A stretch of DNA of 39,332 nt from Porticoccaceae bacterium (GTDB taxonomy: Bacteria; Pseudomonadota; Gammaproteobacteria; Pseudomonadales; Porticoccaceae). Below the pieces are notes generated by a model. It ran no database searches. It was not told where the DNA came from and saw only the letters and a program-made list of their open reading frames with translations. The position numbers and the translations under genes were made by a program. Shown in pieces: positions 15,647 through 24,118 of this stretch. Position 1 is the first letter of the stretch. Each line of letters begins with the position of its first letter. The stretch is from NCBI GenBank assembly GCA_029212965.1, contig JARGOV010000022.1:1-39332 (forward strand). Direction: 5' to 3'.

Positions 15647-16297
15647 ATGACGGGAACTATGGCTGGTACTATGAAAGGCAAATTTATCACCGTTGAAGGC
15701 ACCGAGGGTGTGGGTAAAACCACCAATATTCAACGGATTGCAGGGTGGCTCGATGAACGTGGCATAACCTATATTTCCACGCGTGAACCGGGTGGCACGG
15801 CTCTGGGTGAAAAAATTCGTGATCTGTTATTAGATAAAGGCAACATCTCCATGGTAGCCAGTGCCGAATTATTATTGATGTTTGCCGCTCGCGCCCAACA
15901 CTTGGAGGAAAAAATTATCCCCGCCCTAGCAGCGGGCACTTGGGTGCTGTGCGATCGTTTCACCGATGCCACTTATGCCTACCAGGGTTTTGGGCGTGGG
16001 CTCAATCTTGAGCATATCAAAGGTCTAGAAGCGCTGGTACAGGGCGATTTACACCCCGATTTTACGCTGATTCTCGATATCGACCCTGCGTTGGGCATGT
16101 CGCGAGTCCGCGCCCGTGGTGAACTTGATCGCTTCGAAAGTGAGGAACTGGCGTTTTTTGATAGGGTGCGGGCGGGCTACCGTGAGCGAGTCAATGGGAA
16201 TCCTTCACGCTACTGTTTAGTTGATGCCTCAGCACCACTGGCGATAGTGCAGGCACATATTGTCGGAGCTTTAAATACCTTTGTTGGAGAGGGTTAA
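15647..16297 (+). CDS. tmk: thymidylate kinase
   Basis: Phosphorylates dTMP to dTDP. The P-loop is GTEGVGKTT; DRFTDATYAYQGFGRGL carries the DR(F/Y) element; and RARGELDRFE is the LID region of the bacterial type II enzyme. Three in-frame ATGs exist (15647, 15659, 15671). The first has GGGAGGGG 13 bases upstream, while the third gives MKGKFITVEG, the family's usual N-terminus, so the true start is uncertain by up to eight residues. The stop overlaps the holB start (TAATG). Confidence 0.96.
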   Translation: MTGTMAGTMKGKFITVEGTEGVGKTTNIQRIAGWLDERGITYISTREPGGTALGEKIRDLLLDKGNISMVASAELLLMFAARAQHLEEKIIPALAAGTWVLCDRFTDATYAYQGFGRGLNLEHIKGLEALVQGDLHPDFTLILDIDPALGMSRVRARGELDRFESEELAFFDRVRAGYRERVNGNPSRYCLVDASAPLAIVQAHIVGALNTFVGEG

Positions 16298-17256
16298 TGG
16301 CGGTAGCAGATACAACGTTATTACCATTGAATCAAGGCCTACCGTGGCAGGACGAACAGTGGCAGCAGCTCTGTCGCTTACTCAATAGCAATCGCTTGCC
16401 CCACGCCATTATGCTTAGCGGTGGGGAAGATACCGGCAAGCGCCATTTTGCTGAACGCTTTATACAACGTCTGTTTTGCATTAGCCCGCTCGACGATGAG
16501 GCCTGTGGCGAATGCAAGCAGTGCTGCTTGTATCTTAGTGGCGGCCACCCCGATTTTAAGCGTGTAGAGCCCGAGGCTGCTGGCAAAGCTATTTCAATTA
16601 ATGCCATCAGAGAGCTTTCAGCATTTTCCGTGATTACCGCCCACCAGCAAAGCTGGAAGGTGGCGCTGGTGGCTCCTGCTGAGGCAATGACTCTGAATGC
16701 AGCTAATGCCTTCCTTAAAACCCTGGAAGAGCCCCGCGAAAAAACGTTGTTGCTATTAGTCCACGACCAGTTGGCTCCGGTGCTGCCCACCATTCGTAGC
16801 CGTTGCCGTGTACTCAGCCAGGGGCTACCGCCACCCGCCCTGGTGCGAGACTGGTTGGCCCAACAATTAGGCGATGCTGGTGGGGCTGTCGATGAACTGC
16901 TGGCGCGAGCCGGGGGACGGCCCCTGCGGGCACTGGCTTTTGCCGAGTCGAATACCCTTGATGATATCGCCCGCTTCGAGCAGGTGCTAAAACAGGTGCA
17001 GACGGGTGAGGCGCCACCAGTATCATCGGCTGCAGCTTTTGAAGGGCAATCCTTAACTCAATTACTGGAATGGCTATTGGCCTATTATTCGCGCCAATTG
17101 ATTAATGCCGCGCAGAGTGGCAGCTTTGCGCAGCCACGTCAGTTTGCCTTTTATGATTTGCTCTTAGCCACACGTAAAAAACTGGAAAGTAAGACCAATT
17201 TAAACCCCCAACTGATTTTAGAAGAGCTATTTCTCAGTTTAAGTCAGTCAACTTAG
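16297..17256 (+). CDS. holB: DNA polymerase III subunit delta'
   Basis: Clamp-loader subunit of the DNA polymerase III holoenzyme. The 319-residue protein has the AAA+ N-terminus (LPHAIMLSGGEDTGKRHFAERF), a zinc module with ACGECKQCC near residue 71, NAANAFLKTLEEP (sensor/SRC region), and LPTIRSRCR. The degenerate P-loop is normal for delta', which does not hydrolyse ATP. It is coupled to tmk by a one-base overlap and followed by pilZ after 83 bases, the classical tmk-holB-pilZ-tatD series. Confidence 0.95.
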   Translation: MAVADTTLLPLNQGLPWQDEQWQQLCRLLNSNRLPHAIMLSGGEDTGKRHFAERFIQRLFCISPLDDEACGECKQCCLYLSGGHPDFKRVEPEAAGKAISINAIRELSAFSVITAHQQSWKVALVAPAEAMTLNAANAFLKTLEEPREKTLLLLVHDQLAPVLPTIRSRCRVLSQGLPPPALVRDWLAQQLGDAGGAVDELLARAGGRPLRALAFAESNTLDDIARFEQVLKQVQTGEAPPVSSAAAFEGQSLTQLLEWLLAYYSRQLINAAQSGSFAQPRQFAFYDLLLATRKKLESKTNLNPQLILEELFLSLSQST

Positions 17257-17339
17257 TAGGTAACGAACAAGTCCTTAACGCCTTATATCAGCCTGTGTTA
17301 TTCTTTGGTCTTCTATTACACGGTGTCTCTATTTAGCCT

Positions 17340-17681
17340 ATGAGAGGGATTCGCAGCGGTATTCTTAATCTTTCCTTGAAAGATGTCGATGAGCTCTATG
17401 CCTGCTATATGCCATTTGTTGAAAATGGCGGGCTTTTTATTCCTTCGCGAAAACAGTTTGCCATTGGTGATGAAGTCTTTGTTTTACTTGAACTAATGGA
17501 TGAAGCCGATAAGCTACCGCTCACCGGCAAGGTTGTTTGGGTAACACCCAAAGGCACTTCGGGGAACCGCAAACAGGGGGTGGGTATTCAGTTTCCTGCC
17601 GAGAGTAGCCAGGTGGTACAGCGTATCGAAACCTATTTGGCGGGCCTGTTATCTTCAGGTCGACCCACAAATACGTTGTAG
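17340..17681 (+). CDS. pilZ: PilZ-domain protein of the type IV pilus PilZ type
   Basis: A 113-residue single PilZ domain. LYACYMPFVENGGLFIPSRK, GDEVFVLLELMDE and GKVVWVTPKGTSGNRKQGVGIQF match the Pseudomonas/Xanthomonas PilZ subfamily required for type IV pilus assembly. As in that subfamily, the canonical c-di-GMP motifs (RxxxR and D/NxSxxG) are missing, so it probably does not bind c-di-GMP and works by protein contacts. An in-frame TAG directly before the ATG (17334-17336) fixes the start. Context holB-pilZ-tatD supports the name. Confidence 0.93.
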   Translation: MRGIRSGILNLSLKDVDELYACYMPFVENGGLFIPSRKQFAIGDEVFVLLELMDEADKLPLTGKVVWVTPKGTSGNRKQGVGIQFPAESSQVVQRIETYLAGLLSSGRPTNTL

Positions 17682-17796
17682 GGCGGCACAGAGATTGTCT
17701 CAGGGGTAGTTCTTTTTACGAACAGAATTTCTTTACAAGACACCCCTAATTTACAGCTAACCCTGATATTGGCTAAATCACCCCTATGCTTCATAA

Positions 17797-18606
17797 ATGC
17801 CACAAGAGTATGTTTGTATGGTAACACCTTCCTTACTGGTGGATTCTCACTGCCATCTCGATCATCTCGATCTCAGCCCCTACGATGGGAGTCTCGAAAA
17901 GCTGCTCACTAATACCACTGCCCGTGGTGTGAGCCGGGTCTTAACGGTGGGCATTGACCTTCAATCCTCGCGTCAACAGTTGTCAATGAGTGCAGAGCTG
18001 CCCGGTGTCTATGCTTCTGTTGGGGTGCATCCAATGAATGCCTCAAAACATGCCTTGCCTGAGATCTCAGAGCTGAGTGAATTGGCCCAGTCTGAGCGCG
18101 TTATTGCCATTGGTGAAACGGGTCTCGATCGTCACTATGGTGCAGAGACTATGGACTGGCAGCGTGAAAGTTTTATTCGTCATGCCGAAGTGGCCCGCGC
18201 TTGCGCTAAGCCTTTGATCATTCACACTCGCGATGCCCAGCAGGAGACTCTGGCAATGATCGAGCAGCATGTCGACCCTGCTGTTGCCGGTGTTTTACAT
18301 TGTTTTACCGAGAGTTGGGAGATGGCACAAGCCGCGCTGGCGATGAATTTCTATTTGTCATTTTCTGGCATAGTCACCTTTAAAAATGCTACAGCGCTAC
18401 GCGAGGTTGTGGCAAAAGTCCCTCTCGATAGATTGCTGGTTGAAACCGATTCTCCCTGGCTGGCGCCAGTGCCACACCGTGGGAAAAAGAATGAGCCGCG
18501 CTTTGTCGTTGAAGTAGCCCAATGTGTCGCTGAGATAAAAGGTGTTTCCTTTGATACTTTAGCTCAGGCAAGCAGCGATAATTTTGACCGCTTGTTTAAG
18601 CTCTAG
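17797..18606 (+). CDS. tatD: TatD-family metal-dependent deoxyribonuclease
   Basis: A 269-residue TIM-barrel metallohydrolase with the signatures VDSHCHLDHLDL (metal His pair), GVHPMNASKH, AIGETGLDRHY (Glu), PLIIHTRDAQ and VETDSPWLAPVPHRGKKNEP (Asp and substrate loop). Relatives are 3'-5' exonucleases or related hydrolases, and this one is closest in context to the YcfH type that follows holB and pilZ. The start at 17797 adds MPQEYVC before MVTPSLLVDSHCHLD; the ATG at 17818 is a good alternative, and neither has a strong ribosome site. Confidence 0.92.
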   Translation: MPQEYVCMVTPSLLVDSHCHLDHLDLSPYDGSLEKLLTNTTARGVSRVLTVGIDLQSSRQQLSMSAELPGVYASVGVHPMNASKHALPEISELSELAQSERVIAIGETGLDRHYGAETMDWQRESFIRHAEVARACAKPLIIHTRDAQQETLAMIEQHVDPAVAGVLHCFTESWEMAQAALAMNFYLSFSGIVTFKNATALREVVAKVPLDRLLVETDSPWLAPVPHRGKKNEPRFVVEVAQCVAEIKGVSFDTLAQASSDNFDRLFKL

Positions 18607-18613
18607 TCGTTTA

Positions 18614-19774
18614 TCATTTTACTTTATCCAGACCAAAAAATGCCTCAATGGCTTCTTTTTGTGTCATTGCATCAGCATAACCCAGTTGTATCAGCTCGCG
18701 ACAGAAGCCGGGCTCGAATAATAAATAGCTAGTAGCACTGCTACCCCCACCTTTTTTTGTAGCCCCGATTGCGCGTAAAAATAACTTCATACTCTGGGGT
18801 AATTCGTGGAAGTATTTCTGGGCAATGTCATCGATCGGTGTTGTGGGTGAAATACACAAATGGTCAATATATTTTAAGGGGCTGACTTCGGTTTGTTCAC
18901 CTGTGTCTAAGGTAACATCGGGATCACTAGACTTCCGGGTTTTAACTAGCTTGTTAATGGCTTTCAATGTTTCAAGGTCACTCTCTATCGAGTCGATAAA
19001 GGCGCTATTGAGTAAATGGCCAATCATTTGTGCTACGGAAGGTGAGTGTTGAGGGGTTGCAACCTCTTGGTCGTGAGAGGGGTTGTCGCTAACGCCAATG
19101 ACAAAAATACGGTCAGCACCCAGGTGCAGTGCTGGGCTGAGAGGCTTGAGCTGGCGCATCGCACCATCACCGTAATAGCGAGTATTGATGTCACGGGCCG
19201 GGAAAATGAGCGGGATGGCAGAGGATGCCATCAGATGGTCGATATTCAGCCCGGTGCGAATACCGTGGCGACGACTGCGGGTCCAGCTGCCGTGATTGCC
19301 CTGAAAAAAGGCCACGGATTTACCACTGGCATAGTCCATTGCCGTCGCGCATACGGCCATTAACTCACCACTTAATATAGCCTCGTCAATGTGACGAAAA
19401 CGTATGTAATTTTCGAGCAAGTGTTGTAAGGGTGAATTGTCGAGCAGAGCTACAGAGCGGCCAATGCCGTAACCGCTGCGCATTAACGACAGGCTGAGTA
19501 GCAGGGTGTTTTTTAATACGCCCCAGACATCGGTACGGTAGACATCTTCGGCATGCATATTGCGCCATATAGCTTCTAGTTTGCGGGCACGTAAGCGAAA
19601 GGGGCCGGGGCGGCCGGCAATGGCCAAGGCGTTAATAGCGCCAGCTGAGGTGCCGCAAATGATAGGGAAAGGGTTATGACTGGTACGCGGCAGTAATTGC
19701 CCCAGTGCTTTAAGTACCCCCACCTGATAGGCGGCGCGGGCACCACCGCCGGATAAAACCAAAGCTGTTGTCAT
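18614..19774 (-). CDS. patatin-like phospholipase (RssA-like)
   Basis: A 386-residue patatin-fold hydrolase with a Ser-Asp dyad. The oxyanion motif SGGGARAAYQVG is at residues 8-19, the nucleophile Ser43 in GTSAG, and the Asp in YGDGAMRQL near 203. No signal peptide or anchor is visible, so it is probably cytosolic or peripheral at the inner membrane. The C-terminal 130 residues are family-specific and end in a conserved helical part (YLLFEPGFCRELIQLGYADA). The gene converges on tatD with only seven bases between the stops. The lipid substrate is unknown. It lies 42 bases downstream of the flavodoxin gene on the same strand and may share its transcript. Confidence 0.9.
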   Translation of the reverse strand: MTTALVLSGGGARAAYQVGVLKALGQLLPRTSHNPFPIICGTSAGAINALAIAGRPGPFRLRARKLEAIWRNMHAEDVYRTDVWGVLKNTLLLSLSLMRSGYGIGRSVALLDNSPLQHLLENYIRFRHIDEAILSGELMAVCATAMDYASGKSVAFFQGNHGSWTRSRRHGIRTGLNIDHLMASSAIPLIFPARDINTRYYGDGAMRQLKPLSPALHLGADRIFVIGVSDNPSHDQEVATPQHSPSVAQMIGHLLNSAFIDSIESDLETLKAINKLVKTRKSSDPDVTLDTGEQTEVSPLKYIDHLCISPTTPIDDIAQKYFHELPQSMKLFLRAIGATKKGGGSSATSYLLFEPGFCRELIQLGYADAMTQKEAIEAFFGLDKVK

Positions 19775-19816
19775 CTCTTATTGTCGAACCTTCGCTTTAA
19801 AAAACCGCAGTTATAG

Positions 19817-20293
19817 TTAAAAAATACCCATCACCAGACCCGCGGCCATCGATAGACCGAGTTCTCGACATCGTTGTAGATGTTGTTCGCTGACCTCGCC
19901 TTTAGCAATCAATGGTTCAGCGACGCGACGTAAGGGGTAACCTTTGACGATACGTTCGATTTCTCGTACCGCACCACTGCCATCATTCCCCGCACTGATA
20001 AAAACACCGTAGGGTAAATTGATCTGATGGGGCTCCGCGGGGTAATAGGTGCGGTCAAAGAAGTCTTTTAGTGCGCCACTCATATAGCCAAAATTTTCAG
20101 GTGTGCCAAAGAGTAAACCATCCGCGCTGAGTAAATCGTCAAGTCCAGCATTAAAGGCAGTTTTTAGAGTAACAGTGAGCTTTTTTTCACTCTCGGCGTC
20201 AGTAGCTTCTTCTCTGGCGCCTGCAGCAACGGCTTTGGCAAGCTTCTCGGTATTGCCGCTTTGGCTATGATAAATGATGGTTAAGCGCTTCAT
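19817..20293 (-). CDS. flavodoxin / NADPH-dependent FMN reductase-like protein
   Basis: A 158-residue flavodoxin-fold protein. The FMN phosphate loop is HSQSGNTEKL near residues 9-18, and the GTPENFGYMSGALKDFFDRTYY segment (62-84) is typical of the WrbA/NAD(P)H:quinone reductase-like group. The C-terminal ISAGNDGSGAVREIERIV completes the FMN site. It is likely a soluble electron-transfer or quinone-reducing protein; the partner is unknown. It starts 29 bases from comEC in a divergent arrangement, so the promoters must overlap. Confidence 0.85.
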   Translation of the reverse strand: MKRLTIIYHSQSGNTEKLAKAVAAGAREEATDAESEKKLTVTLKTAFNAGLDDLLSADGLLFGTPENFGYMSGALKDFFDRTYYPAEPHQINLPYGVFISAGNDGSGAVREIERIVKGYPLRRVAEPLIAKGEVSEQHLQRCRELGLSMAAGLVMGIF

Positions 20294-20322
20294 CTGACAA
20301 GGCTAAGCAATCTTGGCCAGGG

Positions 20323-22839
20323 ATGCAAAGCTGGTTACACTGTTATCTCTTACTACATGGATGTGGTATGCGTAGTTATCTACTCGCGTTTTCTGTCGCT
20401 GTGCTCTCTTCGGCCTATTGGTCCTGCCTTTCGTTGACTGACTTTTCGCGGTCTTGTGCGCCCTTTTTTCCTCAGCTGGTTGCGGCTTTTCTCACGCTGG
20501 GTGCCTGGTGTCTTTATTGTCGATGCTGCCCATTTTTTGTCCGTCTCAGTTTGGTGTTTGTTCTAGGTCTGACGTGGGCCACTCTGTGGGGCGAGGGCGT
20601 GAAGGGACAAGAACTGCCTTTGTCTCAGGATAAAAATGACTTCTTCTTGACCGGTGTGGTGAGCGGTGTGCCCCAGACCAATGGTTTACGCACACGTTTT
20701 GTGCTGGAAGTCGAGAGTGTCGAAGCTCTTACCACCTCAATACATGTAAGAGAGTTGCCTAATTTACAAAAAGTCTTGCTTAATTGGTACGGTGGCAGAC
20801 GGGTACGTCCGGGTGAACGATGGCAACTGACAGTAAGGCTGCGCACTCCCCGCGGCTTCGCTAACCCCGGTGGTTTCGATTACGCGGGCTGGTTGTTCCA
20901 GCGACAGATTTCTGCGACGGGGTATGTTCGAGAGCAAGGTGTGAATAAAAACCTGGGGCAAAGTGGGCAATATGTCATTGATCAATTTCGTTGGGATGTA
21001 CTCAAAAAAATTGAGAGGCTGGACTTCAGTGCTGCGAGTAAAGGCTTATTAGCAGCACTGACTATTGGCGATAAGCAGGGCCTCGACAGCGAAACCTGGA
21101 TGCATATGCGTTTCACCGGCACCGTACATTTGGCCGTTGTCTCGGGTTTACATATCGGCATGGTTGCTGGTTTAGGCATGTTGGTGGGGAATTTTCTGGG
21201 CCGTTGTTTGGTGACAGTCGGTGTGCCCGTGAGTCGCCAGCAAGTTGCTGTCATACTCAGTGGTGGTCTGGCGCTTACCTATGCGCTGTTGGCGGGGTTT
21301 TCGCTGTCGACCCAGCGAGCTTTAATCATGCTGTGCGTTTTCTTACTGGGGACCTTGTTTAAACGTAAACTCCGGCCAGAGTTAGCCCTACTTTGGGCTT
21401 TGGCGATTGTCGTGGCGATCGATCCTCTGGCCGCTTTATCGTCCGGTTTTTGGCTATCTTTCATCGCCGTTGCGACTTTTCTTTTGTGGTTTCTCCCTCG
21501 CCCGCGAGGTGGTTATTTACAAGATTTAATCAGTGCCCAGTTGATCATTTTTTTACCGCTAGCGGGTCTGTTGTCACTCTTTCAGGGCGAAGTATCTTTG
21601 CTTAGTCCCCTGGTAAATTTACTGGCCATCCCCTGGTTGGGCATAGCCGTCGTGCCTTTCGCTTTACTCGGTATGCTGCTTTTACCACTGGCGCCAGATA
21701 TAGCGAGTGAGATTTGGACCGTAGCGGCATGGCAGTTGGATGTTTTTGATCGTGCTGCGACCTGGCTATCGAATTACGCAGCGTACTTTGTCTGGACCCT
21801 CCCCGCAGGACAAAGCGTATTGCTCAGTGTAGCGTTATTATTTACTGCTGCCGTAATGCTGATGCCAGCAGGCTTGGGTCTGCGCTCAATGGCGATGGTA
21901 TTGCTGCTGGCAGTAGCGCTGTCTAACCAGTCCTTTTTAAAACGGCAGGATAGCGGTGAACAGCTTGCATTATCGGATGACTCAAGTTTGACACTTGCCG
22001 TACTTGATGTAGGGCAGGGTCTGAGTGTGGTGGCCATTAACAATGGCAGGGCAGTGGTTTACGATACGGGGCCGAAATACAGCGATAAGTTCAATGCGGG
22101 AAGTGGCATTATCGCACCCTACCTGCGCGACCAGGGTGTCTCGATTCTTGATGGCTTAATGCTCAGTCATGGTGATGCTGATCATATTGGTGGCACGCAG
22201 GGCTTGCTCGAACATTTTAAACCGGCACATGTATTGGCTGGCCAACCCCTTCAACTGCCAATGTCAGGCGTTGATAATTGTTTAGCGGGACAAAATTTTT
22301 TGGGCAATGGTGTGGCCGGGCAAAGCTGGAAACAGGCGGGGGTGACGTTTGAAATTCTCTACCCGGGGCATTTCTGGCCAAAAGGGTCATCGACAAGTTT
22401 GGGCGGCCCTTTAGGCCAACACTTAAATAATCGTTCGAATAAACGCTCTGATAACGATAGTTCCTGCGTGATGTTAATACGCTATCGCGATAAGACCATC
22501 CTCATCCCCGGTGATATTAGTGTCGAGGTTGAAGCGCAATTGTTAACGCAAGGGGTGCTGCCGGCTTCAATTGATGTATTAATAGCGCCCCACCACGGTA
22601 GTCGTACCTCGTCGAGTGGTGCATTTGTAAAGCATCTGTCTCCAACACATGTGGTGTATGCAGCGGGTTTTAATCATCATTTTGGTCATCCCGCAAAGAC
22701 AGTGTTTGAGCGTTATCAGCGTGGCGGTGCCCGCGCCTGGCTAACCGGAGAGGCGGGTGCAATTATATTTACGTGGAGTAGTGATGGGCATTTTGAGGCC
22801 TACTCCTGGCGAGATAAGAGCCGACGTTACTGGCACTAA
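20323..22839 (+). CDS. comEC: ComEC/Rec2 DNA-uptake channel protein
   Basis: Polytopic inner-membrane protein for transport of single-stranded DNA in natural transformation. An N-terminal hydrophobic part and DUF4131-type region (to about residue 200) is followed by the Competence domain (GLLAALTIGDKQGLD, HLAVVSGLHIGMVAGL, then several membrane helices to about 530). The C-terminal metallo-beta-lactamase domain has LDVGQGLSVV, SHGDADHIGG and APHHGSRTSS. The listed start gives 838 residues; an ATG at 20368 (MRSYLLAFSV) would start directly before the first helix and fits better with the divergent flavodoxin promoter. The order comEC-exbB-exbD-lpxK is the same as I recall in Pseudomonas. Confidence 0.94.
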   Translation: MQSWLHCYLLLHGCGMRSYLLAFSVAVLSSAYWSCLSLTDFSRSCAPFFPQLVAAFLTLGAWCLYCRCCPFFVRLSLVFVLGLTWATLWGEGVKGQELPLSQDKNDFFLTGVVSGVPQTNGLRTRFVLEVESVEALTTSIHVRELPNLQKVLLNWYGGRRVRPGERWQLTVRLRTPRGFANPGGFDYAGWLFQRQISATGYVREQGVNKNLGQSGQYVIDQFRWDVLKKIERLDFSAASKGLLAALTIGDKQGLDSETWMHMRFTGTVHLAVVSGLHIGMVAGLGMLVGNFLGRCLVTVGVPVSRQQVAVILSGGLALTYALLAGFSLSTQRALIMLCVFLLGTLFKRKLRPELALLWALAIVVAIDPLAALSSGFWLSFIAVATFLLWFLPRPRGGYLQDLISAQLIIFLPLAGLLSLFQGEVSLLSPLVNLLAIPWLGIAVVPFALLGMLLLPLAPDIASEIWTVAAWQLDVFDRAATWLSNYAAYFVWTLPAGQSVLLSVALLFTAAVMLMPAGLGLRSMAMVLLLAVALSNQSFLKRQDSGEQLALSDDSSLTLAVLDVGQGLSVVAINNGRAVVYDTGPKYSDKFNAGSGIIAPYLRDQGVSILDGLMLSHGDADHIGGTQGLLEHFKPAHVLAGQPLQLPMSGVDNCLAGQNFLGNGVAGQSWKQAGVTFEILYPGHFWPKGSSTSLGGPLGQHLNNRSNKRSDNDSSCVMLIRYRDKTILIPGDISVEVEAQLLTQGVLPASIDVLIAPHHGSRTSSSGAFVKHLSPTHVVYAAGFNHHFGHPAKTVFERYQRGGARAWLTGEAGAIIFTWSSDGHFEAYSWRDKSRRYWH

Positions 22840-22979
22840 CACTGGCACTGACGTGGTACCAGGCCCATGTTGTGTCTCGTTTATCGCAGTTTATCAATGG
22901 CTCAATACGAGCACTGTTTGGCCATTTTGAAATAAGCGCTTGTGATAGAGTAACGCGAGTTTTTAAGGGAGATATTTCA

Positions 22980-23636
22980 GTGTACGACTTGGTTGTTGCC
23001 GGTGGCTGGTTGATGCTGCCATTGATTTTATGCTCTATGGCTGTGGTAGTTATTTCTGTCGAACGCTTTATTGCCCTGCGTGAGAATAAAGTCACTCCCG
23101 ATAATTTGTTGGCTCAGGTCTGGAGCTGGCTAAAAAATGAGGAAGTAACCACAGAGAAACTACTGGAGTTGCGCAACTCATCGCCGCTGGGTCGTATTCT
23201 TGCTGCGGGCCTGAGTAATTCCAGTCATGGTCGAGAAGTGATGCGCGACAGTATTGAAGAGGCCGCTGCGCAGGTGATCCATAAACTGGAGCGCTATTTA
23301 TCACCCCTTGGCACTATCGCTGCCATCACCCCACTAATCGGTCTACTCGGCACGGTCGTGGGTATGATTAAAGTGTTTACCGCCATTATGTTGCAGGGTA
23401 CCGGTAACGCGAGTATTTTGGCGGGCGGTATTTCAGAGGCATTAATTACCACCGCAGCGGGCTTGTCAGTGGCGATTCCGGCAGTGATTTTCCATCGTTA
23501 TTTCGAGCGCCGCATCGATTCGCTGGTAATCACTATGGAAGACCAGGCGATAAAGCTGATTGATGCTCTACACGGCAATCGCGCGGCGAGCGACGTTCAA
23601 GGTACGGTAAAAGGCTCCAGTAAGGGTAATAGATAG
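22980..23636 (+). CDS. exbB: ExbB/TolQ-family proton channel protein
   Basis: Energy-transducing membrane protein of the MotA/TolQ/ExbB family, 218 residues. The GTG at 22980 is chosen because GGGAG lies eight bases upstream and the product starts YDLVVAGGWLMLPLILCSM like other ExbB proteins; the frame remains open upstream to 22872 but that part has no homologous look. Three membrane helices are visible, the last two in the conserved PLGTIAAITPLIGLLGTVVGMIKVF and EALITTAAGLSVAIPAVIFH block. It is coupled to exbD by TAGTG. No tonB accompanies the pair; in pseudomonads the same exbBD pair sits before lpxK. Confidence 0.92.
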   Translation: MYDLVVAGGWLMLPLILCSMAVVVISVERFIALRENKVTPDNLLAQVWSWLKNEEVTTEKLLELRNSSPLGRILAAGLSNSSHGREVMRDSIEEAAAQVIHKLERYLSPLGTIAAITPLIGLLGTVVGMIKVFTAIMLQGTGNASILAGGISEALITTAAGLSVAIPAVIFHRYFERRIDSLVITMEDQAIKLIDALHGNRAASDVQGTVKGSSKGNR

Positions 23637-24052
23637 TGAAGTTTCGCCGCCAAAAAACAGCGGATAATACGGTTAATGTGACGCCACTCATTGATGTGGT
23701 GTTTTTATTGCTGATCTTCTTTATGGTGTCCACCACTTTTACCAAGGAAACGCAGCTCTCCATTGATCTGCCCGAGGCCGACGGTGAGATTGCCGAGTCG
23801 GTACCTGATACCATCGAGATTGGTATAGATGCCGAGGGGCGTTATTCGCTTAACGATACGGCGCTGGTGAATCAAAAGGTACTCACGCTTATGAAAGGCC
23901 TTGATAAACTCGCTGGTGGTAATACGGACAGGCCGGTCATTATTCGCGCCGACGCTAAGACTAGCCATCAGGCAGTGGTGACGGCAATGGACGCGGCGGG
24001 TCGTAGTGGTTTCGTGCACTTAAGCATTACGACCCAACGCCCCGAGGAATAA
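23636..24052 (+). CDS. exbD: ExbD/TolR-family protein
   Basis: A 138-residue partner of ExbB. A short cytoplasmic N-terminus leads into one membrane helix, NVTPLIDVVFLLLIFFMVSTTF (residues 14-35), with the membrane-embedded Asp of the family. The periplasmic domain contains PVIIRADAKTSHQAVVTAMDAAGRSGFVHLSITTQ. The start is GTG overlapping the exbB stop by one base. The pair precedes msbA-lpxK, so it may power an envelope process rather than TonB-dependent uptake; that is inference from position. Confidence 0.93.
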   Translation: MKFRRQKTADNTVNVTPLIDVVFLLLIFFMVSTTFTKETQLSIDLPEADGEIAESVPDTIEIGIDAEGRYSLNDTALVNQKVLTLMKGLDKLAGGNTDRPVIIRADAKTSHQAVVTAMDAAGRSGFVHLSITTQRPEE

Positions 24053-24118
24053 TCGTTACAGTGATAAGTTTTTTCACTAAATCTCCCAACAGTCCGCCCG
24101 CATAGTAAAATAAACCCT

